From Rhodoferax sp. (GTDB taxonomy: Bacteria > Pseudomonadota > Gammaproteobacteria > Burkholderiales > Burkholderiaceae_C): 6,184 nucleotides of DNA. The notes beneath the pieces are model-generated. The model did not search any database. It was not told the origin of the DNA and was given only the letters and a program-made list of their open reading frames with translations. A program made the position numbers and the translations under genes. Shown one piece after another: positions 1 through 5,729 of the stretch. Positions within the stretch are counted from its first letter, which is position 1. Every line of letters starts with the position of its first letter. The stretch spans positions 1 to 6,184 of the forward strand of contig JAKFXU010000125.1 of assembly GCA_021731215.1 (NCBI GenBank), read 5' to 3'.

Positions 1-578
1 AACGCTATGTCAGGAGCTTCTGGGCCCTGGACGTCAAGCGCGCCCACGCGCGCTTCTATCCGGCCATCAATCCGCTGCAGTCCTACACCGAGGAGGCAGG
101 GCAGTTCGAGCCCTGGTGGCAGCAGCAGGGCAACTCGCAGTGGCTTGCGCTGCGGCGCCAATTCCTCACGCTGCTGGAAGAGCAGTCAAAGCTGGAGCGG
201 ATGGCGCGCATTATCGGCAAGGATGCGCTGCCGCTGCGCCAGCAGTTGACGCTGATCTGCGCCGAGCTGGTCAACGAGGCGTTTTTGCGCCAATCGGCCT
301 TCTCCGAGGTGGACCGGGTCGCAACGCCGGCCCGTCAAAGCGCCATGATGCGGCTGATAGGACGCTTCATCGAGCTGGCGGAACAGGCCGTTGCTGCCGG
401 CGTGAGTCCGGATCAGATCGTCCGGCTCGACTGCATGCGGGCGCTGCAGCGGATGGCCGAAGAGATCGGCAATGACGAACTGCCGCGTTTCGCCGAACTG
501 GAAGCGCGCGTGCAACGGGAGTTCGCCCAGATCATCAACAAAACGGAATCGAACCATGTTTCCCCGCATCCTGGTTGA
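1..578 (+). CDS. atpA: V/A-type ATP synthase/ATPase catalytic subunit A, C-terminal part (5' truncated by window)
   Basis: This is the C-terminal 191 residues of the nucleotide-hydrolysing/-synthesising subunit of a V/A-type rotary ATPase (also called ntpA). The reading frame is open from position 3 to a TGA at 576-578. Near its start it shows the family block FWALD...FYPAINPLQSYT (about residues 6-28 of the fragment), where V-type A subunits have FWxLDxxLAxxRHFPAINWxxSY. The C-terminal helical domain follows, with RIIGKDALP, an EAFLRQSAFSEVD block and GVSPDQI, all matching what I recall of the Thermus subunit A tail. The Walker A P-loop and catalytic core lie upstream of the window. The last 23 nt overlap the start of subunit B, suggesting translational coupling. 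An F-type alpha or beta subunit is unlikely, because these end differently and lack the FLxQxAFxxVD block. Family assignment is confident; whether it works as synthase or hydrolase, and which ion it moves, is not shown. Confidence 0.93.
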   Translation, partial: RYVRSFWALDVKRAHARFYPAINPLQSYTEEAGQFEPWWQQQGNSQWLALRRQFLTLLEEQSKLERMARIIGKDALPLRQQLTLICAELVNEAFLRQSAFSEVDRVATPARQSAMMRLIGRFIELAEQAVAAGVSPDQIVRLDCMRALQRMAEEIGNDELPRFAELEARVQREFAQIINKTESNHVSPHPG

Positions 579-1938
579 AGGTGCCGCCACGCGCATCGAA
601 GGGCCGCTGCTGTTTCTGAAGCGCACCCTCGATGTCGGCCTCGGCGATGCGGTTGAAGTGGTGGGACGCGATGGCCGCAGCCGGGTCGGGCGCGTCGCGG
701 CGATCGATCAGGATCTGCTGACGATCGAGGTGCTGGAGTCCACCAGCGGGCTCGGACTGGCGGACAGCGTGGTGCGCTTCCTGGGCCAGCCGCTTTCGTT
801 CGGCCTGGGCCCTGGCATTCTCGGGCGGGTCCTGAATGGCGTCGGGCAGGTGATCGACGGCGGACCGCCAATCGCCGCACGCGACAGCTATGCGATCGAC
901 GGCCTGCCGGTCAACCCGGTCTGGCGGCGTCCGCCACGGGATTTCATCGAGACCGGCATTACCACCGTGGACTTGATGAACAGCCTGGTGCGCGGCCAGA
1001 AGCTGCCGATTTTCTCGGGCGGCGGGCTGCCGCATGACCGGATCGCGGTCGAGATCGCGAGCAATGCGCGGCTCAGGAAAGGCGGCGCCAGCGACTTCGC
1101 GATCGTGTTTGCCGGCATTGGCGTCCCCTACGACAGCGCGGAGTTCTTCCGGCGCAGCCTGGAACAGGGCGGCGCGCTGGAACGCACCGCCCTGTTCCTC
1201 AATCTGGCCAGCGACTCCAGCACCCAGCGCCTGCTGACACCGCGTTTTGCATTGACCGCCGCCGAGTACCTCGCTTTCGTCGAGGGCAAGCATGTGCTGG
1301 TGATCCTGACCGACATGACGAATTACTGCGAGGCGCTGCGCGAAGTCTCCAGCAGCAAGGGTGAAATCCCCAGCCGCAAGGGTTTTCCGGGCTACCTGTA
1401 TTCGGACCTGGCAACGCTGTTCGAGCGTGCCGGTTGTCTGCAGGGTGCGCAGGGGACCCTGACCCAGTTGTCGATCCTGACCATGCCGTCCGACGACATC
1501 AGCCATCCGATTCCCGACCTGACCGGCTACATCACCGAGGGCCAGCTCGTGCTGTCGCGCGACATGGACCGGCGTGGCATCTACCCGCCGGTCAACGTGC
1601 TGCCCAGCCTGTCGCGCCTGATGAAAGACGGGATCGGCGCCGGCTTTACCGATCCCGACCACCCGGCGCTGGCCAGCCAGCTCTATGCCGCCTATGCCAG
1701 GGCGATCCAGACGCGGCTGCTGGCCAGCGTGGTGGGGGAAGACGGCCTGGCACCGACCGACCGGCAGTATCTGGCCTTTGGCAGCGCCTTTGAAGAGCAG
1801 GCAGTCAGCCAGTCGCGGGCGCGCACGCTGGAGCAAAGCATGGCCATCGGCTGGCGTCTGCTGGCCGCCTTGCCGCGCGCGGAGCTGACGCGGCTGTCCG
1901 ATGCCCAGATCAGCGCGCATCTTGCGGGGCTGGCATGA
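556..1938 (+). CDS. atpB: V/A-type ATP synthase/ATPase non-catalytic subunit B
   Basis: A complete 460-residue subunit B of the V/A-type ATPase head (also called ntpB), which alternates with A in the A3B3 hexamer. The N-terminal beta-barrel carries IEGPLLFL (15-22). The central domain has LVRGQKLPIFSGGGLPHD (144-161), where the P-loop is degenerate and lacks GKT, as expected for non-catalytic B. HVLVILTDMTNYCEALRE (246-263), HPIPDLTGYITEGQ (317-330) and GIYPPVNVLPSLSRLM (341-356) follow. R354 corresponds to the arginine finger that reaches into the A-subunit site. The protein is slightly shorter than the roughly 478 residues of the Thermus homologue, mainly at the C-terminus. The ATG at 556 is preferred over the upstream in-frame ATG at 472, because family homology begins here and a GGAA (545-548) sits 7 nt upstream. 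The upstream 28 codons would only re-read the end of subunit A. The 3' end overlaps atpD by ATGA. Confidence 0.96.
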   Translation: MFPRILVEGAATRIEGPLLFLKRTLDVGLGDAVEVVGRDGRSRVGRVAAIDQDLLTIEVLESTSGLGLADSVVRFLGQPLSFGLGPGILGRVLNGVGQVIDGGPPIAARDSYAIDGLPVNPVWRRPPRDFIETGITTVDLMNSLVRGQKLPIFSGGGLPHDRIAVEIASNARLRKGGASDFAIVFAGIGVPYDSAEFFRRSLEQGGALERTALFLNLASDSSTQRLLTPRFALTAAEYLAFVEGKHVLVILTDMTNYCEALREVSSSKGEIPSRKGFPGYLYSDLATLFERAGCLQGAQGTLTQLSILTMPSDDISHPIPDLTGYITEGQLVLSRDMDRRGIYPPVNVLPSLSRLMKDGIGAGFTDPDHPALASQLYAAYARAIQTRLLASVVGEDGLAPTDRQYLAFGSAFEEQAVSQSRARTLEQSMAIGWRLLAALPRAELTRLSDAQISAHLAGLA

Positions 1939-2552
1939 ACGACGTCACACCGACCCGAAGTGCCGTCATCGAGCTCAAGGAAGAGCGCCATGCGCTACAC
2001 GAAGGCCACGTTTTTCTGGATGAAAAGTGCCTGCTGCTGGCGGGCGAGATCGTGGCCGAGCTGCGGCGCTGCGCTGACTTGGAAGCCGATTTTTTGCCCG
2101 CCTGCCAGCGCGCCGCTGCCGCGCTGAGTGCCGCCATCAGGCGCCATGGCCTGGAAGAGCTGCTGGCCTATCCGGCGCCGGGGCTGGATCAAACCCGTCT
2201 GGAAATCAGCCCGCGATCGCTGATGGGGGTGCGCTTGCTGGAGGCGCGTCTGCAGCTCAAGCTTTCCGTGCCGCCAGCGCAGTTTGTGAACGCCTCGCCG
2301 GAGGCCAGGGCCTGCCGCGAGGCCTTGGCCAACGTCATCGAAATGGCAGCGCCGCTGGCCGCGGTCGCCGGCAATCTCGAGCGCCTGTACCTGGCGTATC
2401 GCCGCGCGTTGCGGCGCGCGCGCGCGCTGCAGGATGTGTTGCTGCCCGAGCTCGATCGGACGCTGTATGACCTGGAAGCCAGATTGGAGGACCTGGAACG
2501 GGAAGACGCCATAGCGATGCGCTTGAAAACCGCAGCGGCGGGCAGCCGCTGA
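1935..2552 (+). CDS. atpD: V/A-type ATP synthase/ATPase central-stalk subunit D
   Basis: A complete 205-residue subunit D (also ntpD), the rotor shaft that turns inside the A3B3 head and links catalysis to the membrane ring. The family pattern is visible at both ends. An N-terminal TPTRSAVIELKEER segment followed by LLLAGEIV resembles the TKxxLLxLKxxLxxAxxGxxLL start. The C-terminal helix, YRRALRRARALQDVLLPEL followed by LEARLEDLERED (about 156-193), matches the RRxNALExxxIPxLxxTIxxIxxxLEExERExxxxxK signature. Both ends are strongly helical and charged, as expected for the antiparallel coiled coil; the middle (about 60-140) is more variable. The start codon sits in an ATGA overlap with the atpB stop, with a G-run (1926-1929) as a plausible ribosome site. 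This is the last ATPase gene seen: no further V-type gene follows in the next 340 bases. The match is clearer at the C-terminus than elsewhere. Confidence 0.93.
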   Translation: MNDVTPTRSAVIELKEERHALHEGHVFLDEKCLLLAGEIVAELRRCADLEADFLPACQRAAAALSAAIRRHGLEELLAYPAPGLDQTRLEISPRSLMGVRLLEARLQLKLSVPPAQFVNASPEARACREALANVIEMAAPLAAVAGNLERLYLAYRRALRRARALQDVLLPELDRTLYDLEARLEDLEREDAIAMRLKTAAAGSR

Positions 2553-2588
2553 CGCGCCAGCCATCCACCGAAGCGGTGGTGAGCGGCT
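2534..2588 (+). terminator. GC-rich hairpins at the 3' end of the ATPase operon, possible weak terminator
   Basis: Three pairings are possible. AGCGGC (2534-2539) can pair with GCCGCT (2545-2550) across the atpD stop codon. CCACCG (2565-2570) pairs with CGGTGG (2574-2579) around a 3-nt loop. AGCCGCT (2544-2550) can instead pair with AGCGGCT (2582-2588), enclosing the middle hairpin. No U-run follows, so this is not a classic intrinsic terminator. It could protect the 3' end of the mRNA or need Rho. Much of it may be chance pairing in GC-rich DNA. Confidence 0.3.
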
Positions 2589-2630
2589 ATTGAGAATTTC
2601 TGAATTCATGACAAACAACAAAGCCCGTTT

Positions 2631-2718
2631 GTAGGGTGGGCAAAGCGCAGCGTGCCCACGGACTGGTTTGTTGGAACCGATTGAAGTTGGTGGGCACGCT
2701 GCGCTTTGCCCACCCTAC
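2631..2718. repeat. Perfect 29-bp inverted repeat; REP doublet (BIME-like)
   Basis: The left arm (2631-2659) is the exact reverse complement of the right arm (2690-2718), separated by 30 nt. Each arm begins at its outer end with GTAG and then contains its own hairpin, GTGGGCA (2636-2642) with TGCCCAC (2653-2659); the inner bases can add a 2-bp GC stem with a GCA loop. In the right arm, read on the minus strand, the stem is 8 bp because the flanking base also pairs. A GTAG tetranucleotide in front of a short imperfect palindrome, in two head-to-head copies, is the known layout of REP elements moved by REP-associated tyrosine transposases (RAYTs). I also recall closely similar GTAGGGTGGGCAAAGCG-type sequences as dispersed repeats in many bacterial genomes. 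The symmetry is seen directly; the REP/RAYT assignment is inference from structure and memory. Confidence 0.82.
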
Positions 2719-2747
2719 GGCTACTCCAGCCATTGACGAGGCCAGCC

Positions 2748-2801
2748 GCGTGCAGTGCCCCAAGCCGCTGTTGTGACAGCCAACTCGTCTTAACTGCACG
2801 C
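2748..2801. repeat. Nested inverted repeat upstream of livH
   Basis: GCGTGCAGT (2748-2756) is perfectly complementary to ACTGCACGC (2793-2801), a 9-bp stem with a 36-nt spacer. Inside the spacer, GCTGT (2767-2771) pairs with ACAGC (2776-2780) around a TGTG loop, so one RNA could fold into a two-tier stem. A further 5-bp hairpin (2815-2819 with 2825-2829) lies downstream. The region could be an operator, a structured leader or a decayed repeat. I recognise no known riboswitch or T-box. Confidence 0.45.
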
Positions 2802-2863
2802 AACTGTCGCCGGCCCGACAGGGCGTCGGTGAAAACCCTGCGCGCCTTCCCGAGGATTACCGC

Positions 2864-2869
2864 TATAAA
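2864..2869 (+). promoter_or_regulatory. Possible -10 box for the liv operon
   Basis: TATAAA lies 26 nt before the livH GTG, in otherwise GC-rich DNA. No good -35 hexamer is found at 16-18 nt spacing (that stretch reads CGCGCC-like). If it is real, the promoter probably needs an activator and gives a leader of only about 20 nt. Confidence 0.25.
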
Positions 2870-2885
2870 CGTGAAGCTTCGCAAC

Positions 2886-2890
2886 AGGAG
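2886..2890 (+). promoter_or_regulatory. Shine-Dalgarno that sets the livH GTG start
   Basis: AGGAG ends 5 nt before the GTG at 2896. Together with family homology beginning at once (QLLQLVISGIAQG), it fixes a GTG rather than an ATG start. Confidence 0.8.
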
Positions 2891-2895
2891 ACAAA

Positions 2896-3771
2896 GTGCA
2901 GCTTCTACAACTGGTGATCAGCGGCATCGCACAAGGGTGCATTTACGGGCTGATCGCATTGGGCTTCGTGCTCATTTACAAAGCCACCGAGACCGTGAGC
3001 TTCGCCCAGGGCGAGCTCATGATGCTGGGCGCCTTCGGCGGCTTGGCCGGCATGACCCTGCTCGGCTTTCCGTACTGGCTGTCGGTGCTTTGCGCGATTG
3101 CGGCGATGGCACTGTTCGGCATGGGGCTCGAGCGCGTGGTGATCCGCCCGATTCTGGGGCAACCGGCGTTTTCCATCGTCATGCTGACCATCGGTATTGG
3201 CTATGTGGCGCGCGGCCTGATCACCATGATCCCGACCATCGGCACCGACACCCACACGCTGCCAGTGCCCTACAAAGATCAGATCTGGCACCTTGCCGGC
3301 CTGGTTCTCAACGTCGAGCAGATGGTGGTGATCGCGGCCACCGCCGTGCTGTGCGCTCTGCTGTACCTGCTGTTTCGCTACAGCAAGCTCGGCGTTGCGA
3401 TGCAGGCGGCCTCGCAGAACCAGTTGGCGGCCTATTACATGGGCATCCCGGTAAAGCGGCTCAACTGCATTGCCTGGGGTCTGGCGGCGGCGGTCGCGGC
3501 GATTGCCGGCCTGCTGTTGGCGCCCATTACCTTTGTGCACGCCAATATGGGCTTCATCGGCCTGAAGGCCTTTCCGGCGGCGGTGGTGGGCGGCTTTGGC
3601 AGCTTGCCCGGCGCCATCGTCGGCGGCCTGGTGATCGGCATCGTGGAATCGCTGTCGGGCTTCTATTTGCCCGATGGCTTCAAGGACACCGCCGCCTACA
3701 TCGTGGTGCTGATCATGCTGGTGGTCAAACCCAACGGTTTGTTCGGCGAAAAATTGCGTAAAAAGGTCTGA
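2896..3771 (+). CDS. livH: Branched-chain amino acid-type ABC transporter permease LivH
   Basis: A complete 291-residue inner-membrane permease of the HAAT (hydrophobic amino acid) ABC importer family. With LivM it forms the channel that accepts substrate from a periplasmic binding protein. It is almost wholly hydrophobic, with roughly eight membrane segments. Family blocks are SGIAQGCIYGLIALGFVLIY (9-28), the SFAQGELMMLGAF block (35-47), an EAA-like cytoplasmic coupling loop with AASQNQLAAYYMGIP (171-185), and the glycine-rich AAVVGGFGSLPGAIVGG (228-244), ending in VVKPNGLFGEK. Length is typical for LivH (about 290-310). Translation starts at GTG with a good AGGAG site. The stop is followed after one base by the livM ATG, so the two are surely co-transcribed. 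Substrate is uncertain: the family also includes importers for other amino acids, urea, amides and aromatic acids. No binding-protein gene lies immediately upstream. Confidence 0.95.
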   Translation: MQLLQLVISGIAQGCIYGLIALGFVLIYKATETVSFAQGELMMLGAFGGLAGMTLLGFPYWLSVLCAIAAMALFGMGLERVVIRPILGQPAFSIVMLTIGIGYVARGLITMIPTIGTDTHTLPVPYKDQIWHLAGLVLNVEQMVVIAATAVLCALLYLLFRYSKLGVAMQAASQNQLAAYYMGIPVKRLNCIAWGLAAAVAAIAGLLLAPITFVHANMGFIGLKAFPAAVVGGFGSLPGAIVGGLVIGIVESLSGFYLPDGFKDTAAYIVVLIMLVVKPNGLFGEKLRKKV

Positions 3772-3772
3772 C

Positions 3773-4849
3773 ATGCGTTTTATCTTCAAGACCGATTACG
3801 GTCAGGACATCAAACTCGCCAAACACGGCGGGCACGTGTTCTGGTACGGCGCGCTGATGCTGCTGCTGGTCGCGGCACCCTGGCTGGTGGCCGAGTACTG
3901 GCTGGCGCAACTGACCTTTGTGCTGATCTATGCCGTGGCCGGCCTGGGTCTGATGCTGCTGGCCGGTTTTACCGGCCTGTTCTCGCTCGGGCACGCTGCG
4001 TTTCTGGGCGTGGGCGCCTACACGCAAGCGGTGCTGACCAATGCCGGCCTGCCATTTCCGCTGGCGCTGGCCTGCGCCGCTGCGCTGTCGGCGGCCGTGG
4101 GCTTTGTGGTCGGCTTGCCGGCGCTGCGCGTCAAGGGCATCTACCTCGGTATCGCCACCCTGTCGTTTGGCTTCATTGTGGAAGAAGTGCTGGCGCGCTG
4201 GGAGTCGGTGACCGGTGGCAACGCCGGCATTCACGTCAAAAAGCCGGATATTTTTGGCTGGACCTTGCACTCCGGCGGCGAGTTTTATTTTCTTTGTCTG
4301 CTCATCACCGTGCTGGCCACGCTGGGCATTCTGAACCTGTTGCGCAGTCCCACCGGGCGCGCCTTTGTTGCCATCCGCGACTCCGAAATTTCGGCGCAAA
4401 GCATGGGCATCCACCTAGCCTATTACAAAACGCTGTCGTTTGCGCTGTCGGCGGCGCTGGCGGGAATCGCCGGCGCCCTGTACGCGCACAAGCTGCAATT
4501 CATTTCGCCCGAGCAGTTCAACATCCTGCAGTCAATTGACCTGTTGCTGATGATCGTGATCGGCGGCCTGGGCTCGGTCCATGGGGCCTTTCTGGGCGCC
4601 ATCTTCCTGATCACCATGCCGCAGATGATCGCCATCGTCAAGGATTACCTGCCCGCCGCCATCGGTCAGGCGCCGGGCCTGCAGGGCCTGGTGTACGGCG
4701 TGGTGCTGGTGACCTTTGTGCTGTTCGAACCGATGGGGCTGTATGGCCGCTGGCTGAAAATCCGCACCTATTTGCAGATGTTCCCGTTCTACCGCAAAGG
4801 CATGTTCAAACGGCAAAAATCTTTCCAGAAATCGGACCGGTTGAAATGA
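3773..4849 (+). CDS. livM: Branched-chain amino acid-type ABC transporter permease LivM
   Basis: A complete 358-residue inner-membrane permease, the partner of LivH. After a short charged N-terminus (1-22), hydrophobic segments begin at WYGALMLLLVAAPWL. Family blocks are GLMLLAGFTGLFSLGHAAFL (59-78) with VGAYT (80-84), GLPALRVKGIYLGIATL (114-130), TGGNAGI (147-153), the EAA-like coupling loop GRAFVAIRDSEISAQSMGI (195-213), and IGGLGSVHGAFLGA (263-276). The tail (about 326-358) is hydrophilic and rich in Lys/Arg, with PFYRKGMFKRQKSF; it extends past the last membrane segment and probably lies in the cytoplasm. The ATG at 3773 is one base after the livH stop, with AAGG (3763-3766) as its ribosome site inside the end of livH. 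The stop codon is the first part of the C-tract repeat that follows. Exact substrate is not shown by the sequence. Confidence 0.95.
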   Translation: MRFIFKTDYGQDIKLAKHGGHVFWYGALMLLLVAAPWLVAEYWLAQLTFVLIYAVAGLGLMLLAGFTGLFSLGHAAFLGVGAYTQAVLTNAGLPFPLALACAAALSAAVGFVVGLPALRVKGIYLGIATLSFGFIVEEVLARWESVTGGNAGIHVKKPDIFGWTLHSGGEFYFLCLLITVLATLGILNLLRSPTGRAFVAIRDSEISAQSMGIHLAYYKTLSFALSAALAGIAGALYAHKLQFISPEQFNILQSIDLLLMIVIGGLGSVHGAFLGAIFLITMPQMIAIVKDYLPAAIGQAPGLQGLVYGVVLVTFVLFEPMGLYGRWLKIRTYLQMFPFYRKGMFKRQKSFQKSDRLK

Positions 4850-4905
4850 CCCCCACGCTTGTCACTTCATGTACTGCGCTGCGGCTGACCCCCCACCTTT
4901 GTCAC
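4847..4905. repeat. Imperfect direct repeat in the livM-livG gap
   Basis: TGACCCCCACGCTTGTCAC (4847-4865, starting with the livM stop) recurs as TGACCCCCCACCTTTGTCAC (4886-4905), a period of 39-40 nt. The intervening TTCATGTACTGCGCTGC-like stretch resembles a repeat I remember as frequent just after genes in Comamonadaceae, usually continuing into a C-run/G-run hairpin; here the hairpin half is missing. The direct repeat is seen; the lineage link is from memory and not verified. The repeat fills most of the 67-nt gap in an otherwise tightly packed operon. Confidence 0.6.
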
Positions 4906-4916
4906 CACCTGTTCCT

Positions 4917-5729
4917 ATGAATGACGTTTTACTTTCCGCGCAAAACCTGAGCGTGCGCTTCGGCGGCGTGCTGGCGGTCAACCAGGTCAGCTTTGAGGTC
5001 AAACAAGGCGAAGTGTTCACCCTGATCGGCCCCAATGGCGCGGGCAAGACCACCGTCTTCAATTTGATCAGCCGCATCTACACCCCGACCACCGGCACCA
5101 TTGATTACCTCGGCCCGCAGGGCCTGCTGCGCCTGACCGAGCAGCCGCCGCAGAGCGTGGCGGCGCTGGGGATTGCGCGCACCTTCCAGAACATTGAACT
5201 GTTCGAGCACGCCACGGTGCTGCACAACCTGCTGATTGGTCGCCACACGCAGCGCCAGACCAGGCTCTGGCAAGACCTGTTCTTCACCCCGACCGCGCGC
5301 GCCGCCGAACTCAAGGCGCGCGAAAAGGCGGAACAGGTGATCGAGTTTCTCGACCTGCAGCACTACCGTGACGCCATGGTGGCGGGCCTGCCCTACGGCG
5401 TGCGCAAGGTGGTTGAAATGGCGCGCGCCTTGTGCACCGAACCCAAGCTGCTGCTGCTCGATGAACCCTCCAGCGGCCTCAACGTCGAGGAGACCGAGGG
5501 CATGGCATTCTGGATTCAGGACATCCAAAGCGAACTCGGCATCACGGTGCTGATGGTGGAACACGACATGACGCTGGTGTCCAAGGTCTCGGACCGGGTG
5601 CTGGCGATGAACCAGGGCGAGGTGCTGGCCATGGGCACGCCACGCGAGGTGCAAAACGACCCGGGCGTGATCGAAGCCTATCTGGGCTCGGTCGATGACG
5701 TGTCTTCCTTGAGGAGGCAAGCAGCATGA
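4917..5729 (+). CDS. livG: Branched-chain amino acid-type ABC transporter ATP-binding protein LivG
   Basis: A complete 270-residue cytoplasmic ATPase that pairs with LivF to power the LivHM channel. Walker A is GPNGAGKTT (38-46), the Q-loop is RTFQNIELF with Q91, the signature region is LPYGVRKVVEMARAL (158-172), Walker B is LLLLDEPSSGL (178-188, D182/E183), and the switch histidine is H216 in VEHDM. The ending GTPREVQNDPGVIEAYLG is the conserved LivG C-terminus. The signature replaces LSGGQ with LPYGVRK, within the range of LivG proteins, which commonly have L-x-Y-G there. The ATG at 4917 is chosen because MNDVLLSAQNLSVRFGG fits family N-termini. An in-frame ATG at 4869 would add 16 Pro/Ala-rich residues read from the repeat. 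Neither start has a recognisable Shine-Dalgarno, unlike livH and livF. The end overlaps livF by ATGA. Confidence 0.95.
   Translation: MNDVLLSAQNLSVRFGGVLAVNQVSFEVKQGEVFTLIGPNGAGKTTVFNLISRIYTPTTGTIDYLGPQGLLRLTEQPPQSVAALGIARTFQNIELFEHATVLHNLLIGRHTQRQTRLWQDLFFTPTARAAELKAREKAEQVIEFLDLQHYRDAMVAGLPYGVRKVVEMARALCTEPKLLLLDEPSSGLNVEETEGMAFWIQDIQSELGITVLMVEHDMTLVSKVSDRVLAMNQGEVLAMGTPREVQNDPGVIEAYLGSVDDVSSLRRQAA
5712..5717 (+). promoter_or_regulatory. Shine-Dalgarno for livF
   Basis: A full AGGAGG inside the 3' end of livG, 8 nt before the livF ATG. It fixes the livF start at 5726 despite a poorly conserved N-terminal leader. Confidence 0.85.

Larger units (their letters stand above)
2553..2895. other. 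Non-coding spacer between the ATPase and liv operons
   Basis: No credible gene lies in these 343 bases. Reading frames that cross it have no family resemblance: one extends into livH in a wrong frame, and several short ones simply translate the inverted repeat. From left to right it holds a GC hairpin near 2565-2588, a short AT-richer stretch (about 2590-2630), the 29-bp inverted repeat (2631-2718), a nested pair of smaller inverted repeats (2748-2801), a small 5-bp hairpin (2815-2829), and the TATAAA and Shine-Dalgarno just before livH. Confidence 0.8.

Noticed and set aside
535..1920. A 461-codon open frame on the minus strand opposite atpB
   Set aside because: It mirrors atpB on the other strand, reads as Gln/Ala/Arg-rich sequence with no family resemblance, and is the usual by-product of GC-biased codons.
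2631..2718. The inverted repeat as a standard intrinsic terminator or a CRISPR remnant
   Set aside because: No T-run follows either arm, and there are only two inverted copies rather than regularly spaced direct repeats.
2733..2738. TTGACG as a possible -35 box
   Set aside because: No -10-like hexamer lies 16-18 nt downstream; that stretch is GC-rich.
2587..2884. Short minus-strand frames (70 and 92 codons) that could be listed as small proteins
   Set aside because: Their sequences (for example VGWAKRSVPT and GKAQRAH) are translations of the REP-like repeat, a known source of spurious hypothetical proteins.
2706..3761. A 351-codon plus-strand frame starting in the inverted repeat and overlapping livH
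   Set aside because: It is Arg/Asp/His-rich, lacks any recognisable motif, starts inside repeat DNA and overlaps a clear membrane permease in another frame.
2905..3789. A 294-codon minus-strand frame opposite livH, and similar ones opposite livM (3725-4414) and livG (4929-5720)
   Set aside because: All are His/Gln/Ala-rich mirror frames of well-recognised transporter genes, with no domain of their own.
4869..4916. Upstream ATG giving LivG a 16-residue extension
   Set aside because: The added residues are Pro/Ala-rich, come from repeat DNA, have no ribosome site and do not fit LivG N-termini. Kept only as an alternative in the livG entry.
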